NCBI RefSeq assembly: GCF_013377855.1
Contig: NZ_JABXYJ010000001.1
Coordinates: forward strand, 186,001 to 250,000
Length of the DNA: 64,000 nucleotides
Direction: 5' to 3'
Origin: Cognatundibacterium oligocarboniphilum
GTDB lineage: Bacteria; Pseudomonadota; Gammaproteobacteria; Burkholderiales; Burkholderiaceae_D
Below the pieces are notes generated by a model, which was not told where the DNA came from, did not search any database, and saw only the letters and a list, made by a program, of their open reading frames with translations. Below are positions 1 through 9,102 of this stretch, one piece after another. Position numbers and translations under genes: made by a program. Positions within the stretch are counted from its first letter, which is position 1; the number at the start of each line of letters is the position of its first letter.

Positions 1-1081
1 CATCCCAGCGCCAGCTGTCGCTCTTTCCACGGATACCGACCACGGTGGACACATCGGTATTCATAGCAGCTTCGTTCGGTAAAAACCCTTGCGGATACAA
101 AGGCGTGCGCAGCTTGGTACTGCTGGTATAGGCGGTGCGCCAGGTTGCCGCGGCATCAGTATTGCGGCGGCTGAACTGGGCAAAGCCATACAACTCCAGC
201 GCACCGGAAATCGGCAGCGCCGCGTTCAATCCCAGATTGGTCTGGCGTAATTCCGGATCACCCTGCTTCTGATTCACACGACCGTACAAGGGCTCTGCCG
301 GATTACGGAAATCCGCACCGGCGCGGTTAGTCTCACCCTGATGCTTCTGCTCTGCCGTCAAACGTACCCAGCCGCCGTTGTCCAGTACCGTGCCGGTATT
401 GACGCTGAACGTTTCCTGCCGGCCGTCTCCCTTGCTGTACTGGCCGCCGCCCAGCTGTATCTCACTACCCTCCGCTCCTCTTTTCAGGATGATGTTAATC
501 ACACCGGCAATCGCATCCGAACCGTATTGCGCAGCGGCACCGTCACGCAGGACTTCGATACGTTCAATCGCCGATACCGGGATCGTGTTCAGATCAGCCG
601 GAGCAGATCCGCGGCCGGCCGTGCCATTCACGTTCACCACCGCACTGGTGTGCCAGCGTTTGCCATTCACCAGTACCAGCGTCTGATCGGGCGAGAGCCC
701 GCGCAGCTGCGCGGGACGCGCCGATGAAGTGCCGTCGGCAATCGCCGGGCGCGGAAAATTCAGCGACGGCAGCAGGCGGCTCAGCGCCGTACCCAGTTCG
801 CTGCTGCCGGTTGCCTGCAGGTCCTTACTGCTCAGGACATCAATCGGCGCCTCCGAATCGGATACTGTGCGGCGGGTACTGCGGGTGCCGGTCACAATCA
901 CATTCTGTGCTTCAGGTAATGTCGTATCGGCCTGAGTCTGAGCCTGAACCGGGGTAGTTAAAGTTTCCCCGGCCAGCAGCGCCGCTACTAACATCCCCAG
1001 CAAGGGGCGGGGAAACAGCACCGCGGGCGGCGTGGAGAATGTGGCGGAAAGTGTGCTGAACGGAGTCACATGCATGGTCAT
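1..1081 (-). CDS. TonB-dependent outer membrane receptor, 5' part only
   Basis: The reading frame runs leftwards off the window, so only about 360 N-terminal residues are visible. A long N-terminal leader ends around residue 48 (PVQAQ). A short TonB-box-like stretch (NVIVTGTR, about residues 60-67) precedes a plug domain with the usual landmarks: LVLVNGKRW, IPVSAIERIEVLRDGAAAQYGSDAIAGVINIILK spread over residues about 125-190. The barrel then begins. Such receptors import metal chelates, vitamins or sugars using TonB energy; nothing here fixes the substrate. ATG at 1081 follows an AAGGGA ribosome site; a second in-frame ATG lies two codons on (1075). It is a separate transcript from the hydrolase at 1461. 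Confidence 0.9.
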   Translation of the reverse strand, partial: MTMHVTPFSTLSATFSTPPAVLFPRPLLGMLVAALLAGETLTTPVQAQTQADTTLPEAQNVIVTGTRSTRRTVSDSEAPIDVLSSKDLQATGSSELGTALSRLLPSLNFPRPAIADGTSSARPAQLRGLSPDQTLVLVNGKRWHTSAVVNVNGTAGRGSAPADLNTIPVSAIERIEVLRDGAAAQYGSDAIAGVINIILKRGAEGSEIQLGGGQYSKGDGRQETFSVNTGTVLDNGGWVRLTAEQKHQGETNRAGADFRNPAEPLYGRVNQKQGDPELRQTNLGLNAALPISGALELYGFAQFSRRNTDAAATWRTAYTSSTKLRTPLYPQGFLPNEAAMNTDVSTVVGIRGKSDSWRWD

Positions 1082-1460
1082 AGATTTCCCTTATTGATGT
1101 CTTCAGTGTGCTGACTGTGTTGCTATCTTCTGCAAACCAGCACCCGGACAGATGCCGGCAAAGCGGATTACGCAAATTCTGCGCCAGGAACGGCTTAATG
1201 GAAAATCATCATACGTGGAGACTTCCTGCGGTAACAACGAAGTTTTTTACCTAAATACATATCAAAAATTGTATATAAAAAAAACGATCCAGCTTGTACC
1301 AGAGGAAACAACAGCGAAGCACAGAGGGAAAAATACAGAAAAAGAAGCAAAGCAAGCGGCAGGTGACAGTGCAAAAACGCAGCACCGCATGCCCATTGTC
1401 AATCTTCAGACGCCGGCATGTGTTTCTGGCATGCCACAGCAGGCGTCATTCAGCCGGAAT
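1082..1460. other. intergenic region upstream of the TonB receptor
   Basis: No gene is supported in these 379 bases. The part near 1240-1300 is strikingly AT-rich and probably holds the promoter of the leftward receptor gene, but I see no convincing -35/-10 pair or Fur box. The right end carries the hairpin listed at 1409-1447, behind the hydrolase gene. Confidence 0.5.
1409..1447 (-). terminator. bulged hairpin downstream of the hydrolase gene
   Basis: GACGCC-GGCATG (1409-1420) pairs with CATGCC (1430-1435) and, after a six-base one-sided bulge, GGCGTC (1442-1447). It lies just past the hydrolase stop. There is no U tract, so it may be a 3'-end stabiliser rather than an intrinsic terminator. 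Confidence 0.3.
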
Positions 1461-2414
1461 TCATTGCAGGAAAATCCTGACCGCCGCCAGCGTGACCACC
1501 GGGCCCTCCTCTTGCGGCACGTGTCCAAGTTCATCGAACATAATCAGCTTGCTGCCGCTGATTTCCTGCTGAAATCGCAGCGCATTGTCCGGTGGAATCA
1601 GCCTGTCTTTGCCGCCCCACAGAATCAGGGTAGGGACATGAATCTGCCGGATCTGCTCCACATCACCGCCGGTATTGAGCTGACTGAGGCGCTGGCGCAA
1701 AGCCCGGCGATTGCCGGCACGCAGCAACATTGCTTCGTAACGGTCGACCAGCGCAGATGTGACTTTTTCCGGGTTGCCAAACACATCGCGCACACTGCGC
1801 TCAATGACTACGCGCGGCAGACAGTAATCCATCAGCCAGGCCAGCGCCGGTATACGGGCAATACGGAATCCCGGCGGCACCGATAGCGGGGTCAACGGAT
1901 AGCCTGCGGCATCGACCAGAATCAGTTTTTCCACCCGTTGCGGGGCAGCGGCAGCCACCTGCCAGGCAATCTCACCACCAAGCGAATTACCGCCCAGAAT
2001 CACCCGCTTCAGATGCAGCGCATCCATCAGGCTCAGAATGAAACGGGTATAGACTGTATCGCTGTAATCGCCATCGGCATTCGGCCCGGTCAAACCAAAG
2101 CCCGGCAAATCCATCGTAATGACGCGGTGCTCGCTTTTGAGTCCGGCTACCCAGGGTTCCCAGGTATGCAGGCTCGATGATGTGCCGTGGATCAGCAGCA
2201 CCGGCACCGGATCCTGCTGCCAGCCTTCGTCCCGCACATGCACGGATTGCCCCTGCAGCTGGATGAATTGTGAAGGCGGCGGCGCCCATTTCGGCTTCAG
2301 CTCTTCCACACTTTTGTCCGGCGCCCAGACCAGCGCCAGCGTCAGGAACAGCCCCCCCATCAGCAACATCAGCAAACACAGCAGGATCAGGGAAAGTCTT
2401 GGACGCAAACGCAT
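1461..2414 (-). CDS. membrane-anchored alpha/beta hydrolase
   Basis: A 317-residue protein with one N-terminal hydrophobic segment (about residues 7-30), probably an inner-membrane anchor or uncleaved signal, followed by an alpha/beta-hydrolase fold. Visible parts are the oxyanion HGTSSS (76-81), the nucleophile elbow GNSLGG with Ser144, the acid in WGGKDRL (Asp270) and the catalytic His298 in LGHVPQEE. The complete triad argues for an active serine esterase or related C-C/C-O hydrolase; the substrate cannot be read from sequence. It has the same direction as the DUF2807 gene at 2517-3281, with 102 bases between them, so co-transcription is possible. Confidence 0.85.
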   Translation of the reverse strand: MRLRPRLSLILLCLLMLLMGGLFLTLALVWAPDKSVEELKPKWAPPPSQFIQLQGQSVHVRDEGWQQDPVPVLLIHGTSSSLHTWEPWVAGLKSEHRVITMDLPGFGLTGPNADGDYSDTVYTRFILSLMDALHLKRVILGGNSLGGEIAWQVAAAAPQRVEKLILVDAAGYPLTPLSVPPGFRIARIPALAWLMDYCLPRVVIERSVRDVFGNPEKVTSALVDRYEAMLLRAGNRRALRQRLSQLNTGGDVEQIRQIHVPTLILWGGKDRLIPPDNALRFQQEISGSKLIMFDELGHVPQEEGPVVTLAAVRIFLQ

Positions 2415-2516
2415 GGTTCAGAAACACAGGTGAATCTTGGGAAAGCCAGAATTATAGGGTGGAGACAGCGCCTGCGGACAATTTTCTGCCGGAACAGCGC
2501 TGTCCTTGCCGGAGAT

Positions 2517-3281
2517 TTACTGCGGCGCAATGCCCAGCGACTGGAATTTTCCGGAGCCGCCGATGGTTTTACTGATTTTCGGGTCACCGTAATACTGCAC
2601 CTCGCCCGAACCACCGATCGTCACGTCCAGCCGGTTTTTAGCCCAGGTCTGCACATAGCCCGAACCACCGATCCGCAGACTGACGTCGCTGGCTTCCAGC
2701 CGCCCCATTTGCAGTGCACCGGAGCCGCCGATTTTTCCGTGGATCACCGGCACCGTACCGGATGCATCGAAATGGCCGCTGCCGCCGATATCAATGTCCA
2801 GCGCTTCGGCATGCAGCTCCGGCAGTTGCACGTTACCGGAACCGCTGATCGCCACATGCAGCCCCGGTGTCTGCAGGTGCTCGGCATGTACTTTGCCCCA
2901 ACCCGAAATCTTCAGCTCTGCCAGATTTTTCAGGTACACCGTAATGCGCAGCTGTTTGCTGTACGGAATACTGTTTTTCAGGGCCGGACGAATCTGCAAG
3001 GTTCCGTGATCCACCACCACTTCGATCAGGTTAAGCAGATTGTCATCGGCCTCGATCTCGGCATGTTCGCTGTCTCCCTGCCGCAGTTCGATCTGTGCCG
3101 GCAGGCTGATATCGACTTCATTAAAAGCATCCAGATTCTTACTCTTCTTTTGCAGCTTGCCCGATCCGGCTACCGTTTTCACCCTGCCGAAAAAATCAAA
3201 CCAGCCAGCTTGTGCCGGAGCGCTGGACATCATCAGTAACACACAACTGAGGCAGACAGGACGGATCAGGGTAGGCAACAT
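2517..3281 (-). CDS. secreted DUF2807 (head GIN domain) protein
   Basis: 254 residues with a signal peptide ending near APAQA (about residue 25). The body is a repeated beta-strand pattern with recurring GGSG/SGSG turns (for example IGGSGHF, IGGSGAL, IGGSGYV, IGGSGEV, IGGSGKF). This is the hallmark of DUF2807, 'putative auto-transporter adhesin, head GIN domain', which forms a right-handed beta-helix-like fold. The family is periplasmic or surface-exposed and functionally poorly defined. Codon use matches its neighbours. I see no catalytic motif. Confidence 0.85.
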   Translation of the reverse strand: MLPTLIRPVCLSCVLLMMSSAPAQAGWFDFFGRVKTVAGSGKLQKKSKNLDAFNEVDISLPAQIELRQGDSEHAEIEADDNLLNLIEVVVDHGTLQIRPALKNSIPYSKQLRITVYLKNLAELKISGWGKVHAEHLQTPGLHVAISGSGNVQLPELHAEALDIDIGGSGHFDASGTVPVIHGKIGGSGALQMGRLEASDVSLRIGGSGYVQTWAKNRLDVTIGGSGEVQYYGDPKISKTIGGSGKFQSLGIAPQ

Positions 3282-3419
3282 GACACACTCTGCAAGGATA
3301 TAAGATATGCGGAGTGTAACAAGGCGTCACGGCTTGTGGGCAACAAATGCCGATTAAATTTCCGCCTGTGCCCTGATTGCTGCACGAATCATGAAATGCA
3401 CCGCTGCTGCAGCGTTTAT

Positions 3420-3475
3420 TGTTATTTAGAAATAACTATCGACAATATAAATTCAATCAAATTGATCAATAATTT
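3420..3475 (+). promoter_or_regulatory. AT-rich catalase promoter region, possible OxyR-type operator
   Basis: The 70-125 bases before katA are much more AT-rich than the surroundings and contain spaced half-sites resembling ATAnnT/ATnGAT at roughly 10-bp steps. That is the layout expected for OxyR, the usual activator of this catalase clade. The match is weak and not diagnostic; it is offered as the place to look for the operator. Confidence 0.3.
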
Positions 3476-3544
3476 TTCTTGTCCTATACTGTGTCACACT
3501 ACCGTTTTTCCCCCACATCACTTCTGATATCGAAAGGAAACCGT

Positions 3545-5002
3545 ATGACACCCACACTCACTACCGCTTCCGGCATTCCTGTTGCAGACAACCAGAATTC
3601 CATCAGTGCCGGCGAACGCGGGCCACTCTTGCTGCAAGATTTTCATCTGATTGAAAAACTTCAACACTTCAACCGGGAACGGATCCCAGAACGGGTAGTC
3701 CATGCAAAAGGCTCGGGTGCTTATGGCAGTTTCACCGTCACACACGATATCAGCCGCTATACCAAGGCAAAATTATTCAGCCAGATCGGCAAACACACTG
3801 AAGTTTTCGTACGTTTTTCCACCGTCGGCGGAGAACGCGGCAGCGCCGATACCGAGCGCGATCCGCGCGGCTTTGCCGTGAAATTTTATACGGAAGAAGG
3901 CAACTGGGATCTGGTCGGTAACAACACCCCGATGTTCTTCATCAAAGACCCGATCAAGTTTCCTGATTTTGTACACACTCAAAAACGCGATCCGCAAACC
4001 AATCTGAAATCCCCTGAAATGATGTTTGATTTCTGGAGCAAGGCACCGGAAAGCCTGCACCAGGTCACCATGCTGTTTTCTGATCGCGGCACACCTGACG
4101 GCTATCGTCACATGGATGGTTTTGGCAGCCATACCTTCAGCCTGATCAATGCCAATGGCGACAAAGTATTCGTCAAATGGCATCTGCGAACCCTGCAAGG
4201 GATTAAAAACCTGTCGGCGGCAGATGCCGTCCGGATTGCAGGCAGCGATCCGGACTATGCGCAGCGCGACTTATTCCAGGCGATTGCCAAAAAAGATTTC
4301 CCGCGCTGGGAAATGCGGATCCAAGTCGCGACAGAACAACAATTGAAAGACTGGGAAGCGCGCACCGGATGGAATCCTTTTGATCTGACCAAGGTCTGGC
4401 CACATGCAGATTTTCCACTGCATCCCGTCGGCATCCTGGAGCTGAATCGCAATCCGGACAATTACCATGCTGAAGTCGAACAGGTCGCATTTTCACCTGC
4501 CAACGTGGTTCCCGGCATGGGCTATTCACCGGACAAAATGCTGCAAGGCCGCCTGTTCGCTTATCACGATGCGCAGTTGTACCGGGTTGGCACAAATCAC
4601 CAGCACCTGCCGGTGAATGCGCCACGCTGCCCATTTCACAACCAGCAACGCGATGGCAGTATGGCGATACACAATGACGGCGCGGCGTCCAACTACGCCA
4701 CCGTGGAGGCACAGGGCAGCGCCCCTGCCGGACTGGGGCATGGCGACTCCGGCTGGCCCCTGCACGGACAAACCGGACGTTATGACGGACGTGGAAAGGA
4801 AGACGATTTCACACAAGCCGGTAACCTGTTCCGTCTGCTGTCCGCACAGAGTAAGCAGAACCTGTTCGACAATCTGGCAGCGCCCTTGTCACAGGTCAGC
4901 CGGGACGTCCGCCAGCGCCAACTGAACTTGTTTGAGCAAGCTGATCCGGCCTACGCCGCAGGAGTCAGAGCCGCCCTGCAACGGCGCGGTATCACCGATT
5001 GA
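3545..5002 (+). CDS. katA: monofunctional haem catalase
   Basis: 485 residues, the usual size of a small-subunit (clade 3) catalase. It converts hydrogen peroxide to water and oxygen in the cytoplasm. The distal histidine is His53 in RVVHAKGSGAYG, the distal asparagine is in DLVGNNTPMFF (126-127), and the proximal haem-ligand Tyr340 sits in RLFAYHDAQLYRVG. ATG at 3545 follows GAAAGGAAACC; an upstream in-frame start at 3479 would add 22 residues with no family counterpart. It is transcribed alone; the AT-rich upstream region suggests peroxide-responsive control. Confidence 0.95.
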   Translation: MTPTLTTASGIPVADNQNSISAGERGPLLLQDFHLIEKLQHFNRERIPERVVHAKGSGAYGSFTVTHDISRYTKAKLFSQIGKHTEVFVRFSTVGGERGSADTERDPRGFAVKFYTEEGNWDLVGNNTPMFFIKDPIKFPDFVHTQKRDPQTNLKSPEMMFDFWSKAPESLHQVTMLFSDRGTPDGYRHMDGFGSHTFSLINANGDKVFVKWHLRTLQGIKNLSAADAVRIAGSDPDYAQRDLFQAIAKKDFPRWEMRIQVATEQQLKDWEARTGWNPFDLTKVWPHADFPLHPVGILELNRNPDNYHAEVEQVAFSPANVVPGMGYSPDKMLQGRLFAYHDAQLYRVGTNHQHLPVNAPRCPFHNQQRDGSMAIHNDGAASNYATVEAQGSAPAGLGHGDSGWPLHGQTGRYDGRGKEDDFTQAGNLFRLLSAQSKQNLFDNLAAPLSQVSRDVRQRQLNLFEQADPAYAAGVRAALQRRGITD

Positions 5003-5254
5003 ACACTGCTCAATCGCGACTGCCGGGCGGCGCTATGCTACCCGGCAGTCGCACTTCGGGTTCCTCCTCACGGGCAGCTACTGCGTTTTAACACTTGTTA
5101 CAAACATAGTTACGCTTCTACACAGCGTTACACATCCGCTGTACTGCCTGTCATCGTGATGCTCAGGTACCGCGTTATCAGACACAGAGACAACATGATG
5201 TCTCAAAAAAAAATCACCGATTCCAACCTACCCGCTGAAACAAAGGACCAGATC

Positions 5255-5665
5255 ATGAAAACCAAATTTATTCTCGCTGCTATCGCTACCGTTTTTTCGG
5301 TTGGTGCATTCGCCCAGACTCCGGCCAGCAGCACTGCCGTGAATCAGGTAAAACAGGACAACAAGGAAATCCGTCAGGAAAACCGTGAAATCCGTCACGA
5401 TAAACGCGACATTTCTCAGGACAAAAAAGAAATCGGACAAGACCGCAAAGCACGCAATGCCGATCAACGCGCTGAAGATGCCGATATCAAAAAAGGCGAC
5501 ATGACCGATGCGCAAAAAATGGAAAAACGCCGCGAACACGAACAGCGCGAAATCAACAAGGAAAAACGCGATCTGAACAAAGACCGCAAAGATTTACGCC
5601 ATGACCGTCACGAACGCAATGCCGACGTTAAAGAACGTAATCATGATGCAGCGAAAATCAAGTAA
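5255..5665 (+). CDS. small secreted protein with charged seven-residue repeats
   Basis: 136 residues. A clean signal peptide (MKTKFILAAIATVFSVGAFAQ) is followed by an almost entirely charged sequence built of near-heptads of the type K/R-E/D-I-x-Q/H-D/E-N/K/R (KEIRQEN, REIRHDK, RDISQDK, KEIGQDR), then a second series (REINKEK, RDLNKDR, KDLRHDR). I do not recognise a characterised family. The pattern predicts a long helix or coiled coil in the periplasm, possibly binding nucleic acid, envelope polymers or metals, but this is inference. The start at 5255 is chosen because it gives the signal peptide and follows AAAGGACC; upstream in-frame ATGs give no leader. Confidence 0.75.
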   Translation: MKTKFILAAIATVFSVGAFAQTPASSTAVNQVKQDNKEIRQENREIRHDKRDISQDKKEIGQDRKARNADQRAEDADIKKGDMTDAQKMEKRREHEQREINKEKRDLNKDRKDLRHDRHERNADVKERNHDAAKIK

Positions 5666-5715
5666 TCCGGCAGCTTGTTTTACTCCTGCTTAGCAGAGAC
5701 GAACAGCAGCTCACA

Positions 5716-5745
5716 AAAAATGGCCTGTGCAAGCAGGCCATTTTT
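5716..5745 (+). terminator. intrinsic terminator after the repeat protein
   Basis: AAAAATGGCCTG (5716-5727), a six-base loop, then CAGGCCATTTTT (5734-5745): a 12-bp perfect stem ending in a U run. The A tract on the other side makes it potentially bidirectional, serving also the convergent DUF4124-like gene. Confidence 0.85.
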
Positions 5746-5783
5746 AATTGGGCTTCAACATTATCCCACTGCGAATCTTCGGC

Positions 5784-6014
5784 TTATCTCCGGTTACCCG
5801 CAGCAGGAGGCAATTTCTTGTCCTGCGGGTCGGCTCCCTCTTTTTTCTGCCCGGATAAGGCTTTCACAGTAACAACTTTACCAGCTCCTTTGCATGGACT
5901 GTCTGACCAGACGGTGCGGCCATCCACTTCACATTTAAATACCGGAGTCTGTGCTGCAACCAGCAATGGCAACAGCAGCAGGGCTGCCAGTGTACATGAA
6001 AATTTCATAAGCAT
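5784..6014 (-). CDS. small secreted DUF4124-like protein
   Basis: 76 residues with a signal peptide (cleavage near LLVAAQ) and then a short domain with VFKCEVDGRTVWSDSPC. That C-x-x-x-G-x-x-x-x-S-D-x-P-C pattern is typical of the DUF4124/'glycine zipper-like' small periplasmic proteins common in betaproteobacteria. The two cysteines probably form a disulphide. The function is unknown. ATG at 6014 or 6008 are both possible; the difference is two residues. Confidence 0.7.
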   Translation of the reverse strand: MLMKFSCTLAALLLLPLLVAAQTPVFKCEVDGRTVWSDSPCKGAGKVVTVKALSGQKKEGADPQDKKLPPAAGNRR

Positions 6015-6237
6015 TTTATTGGCAATTTAAAATGCCATTATGGCACTATCAGATGAGTTTTAATGAAATTTTGCTCATTTTTTATCTGCATACCAATTCT
6101 AAATTCCTGGCGATAGAACATCATAGGAAGACTCGCCCAAAGAGCCGATAGCATACATGCGCGATGAAACAACATGAGCTTACTCATGGTGCCGCCTTAA
6201 TTTTGTAGAAAAATCCGGCCAGCCCGGCCGGATTGTT

Positions 6238-7536
6238 TTACATCAGTTGCAGCCGTTTTGCCTCTGCCGTCAACTCCGCCCTGAAATCCGGGTGCGCAAT
6301 GGCAATCAATTCCTGAACCCGCTGTTTGGCAGATTTTCCGCGCAGCTGCGCCACACCGTATTCGGTCACGACGTAATTGATATCGTTTTTTCCGGTCGTC
6401 ACGTGAGTGCCTGGCGTCAGGGTTGGCACGATGCGGCTGATGCTGTCATTCCTGGCTGTGGAAGGCAACACGATAAATGCCTTGCCGTCCCGGGAACGGT
6501 TGGCGGCCCGCACAAAATCCACCTGTCCGCCAGTGCCGGAATACGGCAGATGCCCCAGACTTTCCGAGCCGCACTGACCGAGCAGATCAATCTGCAACGT
6601 GGCATTAATCGCGACCAGCTTATCGTTTCTGGCTGCCAGGCAGGGGTCATTGGTGAAATCAACCGGGTGCATTTCCAGTGCAGGATTTCTGTGCATGAAC
6701 TGGTACAGTTTTCTGGAGCCGAGCGCAAACGTTGCGATCATTTTGCCGGGCAAATAATTTTTCTTGCGATTGGTGACTGTGCCGCTTTCCACCAGAGTCA
6801 GGATGCCATCGCCGATCATTTCGGTATGCACGCCAAGGTCGTGCTTATTGGTCAGTTGCATGACGACGGCATCGGGAATACCGCCATATCCGATCTGCAA
6901 CGTAGAACCATCATCAATCATATCCGCCACGTATTTGCCAATTGCCTCCTGTACCGGGCCGATGACCGGCAAGCCCACTTCCGCAACGGCGTCACTGTTT
7001 TCAATCAGAGCGCTGACCTGAGAAATATGCACATGGCACTGACCGTTGGCGAACGGTACATTCGGATTGACTTCGAGGATCACGGCACGTGCCCTGGCAA
7101 TCGCTGCCATGGTGTAATCTGCGGCCAGGCTGAGTGCAAAATAGCCGTGCTCATCCATCGGCGAGGCCAGCGCAAACACCACATCGGAAGGAATCAGGCC
7201 GCGCTCAATCAGCATCGGCATTTCGGAAAAATAACTCGGGATGAAATCGGTCTGTCCACACTGGCCACCGGCACGGGAAGCAGCGCCAAAAAAGAAAGCC
7301 ACATGCCGCACATGGGCTGCGGTATCCGGATCGAAATAGCCGTATTTCCGGACTGCCAGAATCTGCGCGACCTTGACATCCTGAAACTGCCGGCGCTGCT
7401 CCGATAAGGCCGTCAGTAAAGCCGGCGGTTCGCCGACGCCGGTAGGTACAATGATGAAATCACCATTCCGGATTTCTTGCAAAGCTTCCTCCGCTGTACG
7501 GAGTTTCTGGCGGTACAGTTCCTGGGCGGACATCAT
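6238..7536 (-). CDS. acetyl-CoA hydrolase/transferase family (4-hydroxybutyrate CoA-transferase-like)
   Basis: About 432 residues, full length for the Cat1/Cat2-type class I CoA-transferases, which move CoA between carboxylic acids through a glutamyl-CoA thioester. Visible features are the N-terminal IPTGVGEPPALLTAL-type loop, the central GYGGIPDAVVMQL motif, HTEMIGDGILTLVESG carrying the likely catalytic Glu, and the C-terminal GTGGQVDFVRAANRSRDGKA segment. The exact acyl substrates (acetate, propionate, butyrate, 4-hydroxybutyrate) cannot be told. I prefer ATG 7536 (GGAAG ten bases upstream) over the upstream ATG at 7557. A perfect palindrome lies about 85 bases upstream (7621-7637). Confidence 0.88.
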   Translation of the reverse strand: MMSAQELYRQKLRTAEEALQEIRNGDFIIVPTGVGEPPALLTALSEQRRQFQDVKVAQILAVRKYGYFDPDTAAHVRHVAFFFGAASRAGGQCGQTDFIPSYFSEMPMLIERGLIPSDVVFALASPMDEHGYFALSLAADYTMAAIARARAVILEVNPNVPFANGQCHVHISQVSALIENSDAVAEVGLPVIGPVQEAIGKYVADMIDDGSTLQIGYGGIPDAVVMQLTNKHDLGVHTEMIGDGILTLVESGTVTNRKKNYLPGKMIATFALGSRKLYQFMHRNPALEMHPVDFTNDPCLAARNDKLVAINATLQIDLLGQCGSESLGHLPYSGTGGQVDFVRAANRSRDGKAFIVLPSTARNDSISRIVPTLTPGTHVTTGKNDINYVVTEYGVAQLRGKSAKQRVQELIAIAHPDFRAELTAEAKRLQLM

Positions 7537-7620
7537 GATTATTGTTCTTCCATACAAATGAATACAGGCAAATCAACATTTCACTCAGATGGTAAGGCCA
7601 GAGCAGCAAAAGCGCAGTCA

Positions 7621-7637
7621 TGCAAATGACATTTGCA
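7621..7637. promoter_or_regulatory. perfect 17-bp palindrome upstream of the CoA-transferase
   Basis: TGCAAATG-A-CATTTGCA: two perfect 8-base arms around one base. It lies 85 bases ahead of the leftward CoA-transferase start and after the histidine-kinase stop. Position and symmetry suit an operator for a dimeric regulator; there is no U tract, so it is not a terminator. Confidence 0.5.
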
Positions 7638-7713
7638 ACGCGTGTCCGTATCTTGTCTGATGCAGATCAAACGACATCCTGGTGCGGGAAATGGCGATGC
7701 CGGCCGCTCAGGT

Positions 7714-9102
7714 TTACGCAGCAGGAAAACGCACTTCGACCAGCAATCCCTGACCACCTGCCGGTGTCTTGAGGATAATTGCGGCACCCAGCACTTCGCA
7801 GATTTCCCTGACAATCGCCAGCCCCAGCCCGGAACTGTTGGGTTTGGCAGGATTCAGACGATAAAAGCGCCCAAAAACTTTTTCACGTTCCGCTTCGGGA
7901 ATCCCAGGCCCGGTATCTTCCACCTGCAACACGGAGTCCCCATTGTCTGACAGCAGATTCACGGTCACGCTTCCCGCGGCCTGCATATGTTCGATGGCGT
8001 TATCGATCAGATTGAACACCAGTTCACGCAGCAGCGTGGCGGAGCCCTGGATCAGGAGATGTTCATCCAGCACATCGATACCGAGATCAATATTTTTCTG
8101 GTGCGCCAGCGGAGCCAGTTCTTCTATCGCAGTCTGGATAATTTCAGCAAAACCGACCGCCACAAAATTCTGCTGCACCTGCCGGTTCTGCTCCACAGCA
8201 GCCAGAATCAGCATTTGGTTAATCACTTTGGTAGAGCGGACTACCGTTTTCTGAATCGCCTGCAGCAAATCTTTTTGCTGTGCATCCATTTCCGGCTGAC
8301 GCATACCGAAATTAATCTGTGAAGTAATGATGGCAAAGGAAGTCCTGAGCTGGTGCGCGGTATTGGCGACAAAGGTTTCGTACGATACCAGCGTCTGATT
8401 CAGACGAAACACATAATTATTCAACGCGGCAATCACCGGACGCAACTCGCTGGGCGCCTGATTTTCATCCACCTGCTCCAGCAGACCCGGCTGACGGCGC
8501 GACAGGCTCTCTCCGAAGCGGATCAGCGGGGCAAGCGTCCAGCCAAATGCGATGAACAGACCAACGGTGACGATCACAACCAGAATGAATTTTTCGCGGA
8601 TCGCCAGAAAAAACAGCTGCTCCCTGAACGCATGATGTCCCTGCAGCGTCTGCGCCACCTGCGTCACGGCAAACTCACTGGGGTTGGCACTCGGAATCGC
8701 ATGGGCATAGGCAATCACCCGCACCGGTTCGCCGCGTACTGTGGCGAGGAAATAACGTTCCTGTTCGACACCCAGCGTCGGAGCCTGATTACCGAGCTCT
8801 TCGTCACCCGCGATCAGCTGCCCGCTTTTACTGCGCACGGAATAAAAAACGTGATCCTGATACTGGTTTGCAAACAGTTCAAATGCAGCGGGCGGAATAC
8901 TGATTTCATAGCCATCTTCCTGTGCCACCAGCTGTTCAGCAATGATACGCGCAGAGCCTTTGAGCAATTGTTCCTGCACCAGCGTGGCAATATGTCCGGT
9001 TGCCCGGTAAGTGAAATACAGGTCGATGGCAGAGATCAGTAAAGTCGGTAAAAACACCCACAGGATCAGTCTGCTTTTCAGGCTTTTATTCAGGGGCAAC
9101 AT
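7714..9102 (-). CDS. sensor histidine kinase, TctE type
   Basis: 462 residues. TM1 is near residues 11-31, then a periplasmic sensor of the 2CSK_N kind (IPPAAFELFANQYQDHVFYSV...LIAGDEEL), TM2 near 172-195 and a dimerisation domain with phospho-acceptor His250 in ANTAHQLRTS. The ATPase domain has an N box FNLIDNAIEHM and the G boxes VEDTGPGIPEAE and SSGLGLAIV. TctE-family kinases sense carboxylates and control their uptake. It overlaps the response regulator by 17 bases, so the pair is translationally coupled. The ligand is unknown. Confidence 0.9.
   Translation of the reverse strand: MLPLNKSLKSRLILWVFLPTLLISAIDLYFTYRATGHIATLVQEQLLKGSARIIAEQLVAQEDGYEISIPPAAFELFANQYQDHVFYSVRSKSGQLIAGDEELGNQAPTLGVEQERYFLATVRGEPVRVIAYAHAIPSANPSEFAVTQVAQTLQGHHAFREQLFFLAIREKFILVVIVTVGLFIAFGWTLAPLIRFGESLSRRQPGLLEQVDENQAPSELRPVIAALNNYVFRLNQTLVSYETFVANTAHQLRTSFAIITSQINFGMRQPEMDAQQKDLLQAIQKTVVRSTKVINQMLILAAVEQNRQVQQNFVAVGFAEIIQTAIEELAPLAHQKNIDLGIDVLDEHLLIQGSATLLRELVFNLIDNAIEHMQAAGSVTVNLLSDNGDSVLQVEDTGPGIPEAEREKVFGRFYRLNPAKPNSSGLGLAIVREICEVLGAAIILKTPAGGQGLLVEVRFPAA

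Noticed and set aside
1152-1886. 244-codon plus-strand frame across the hydrolase 3' end
   Set aside because: Mostly antisense to the alpha/beta hydrolase; the unique part is AT-rich promoter-like DNA.
6247-7407. Long open frame (386 codons) antisense to the CoA-transferase
   Set aside because: It mirrors a well-supported gene, has no family features and arises from the codon bias of the opposite strand.
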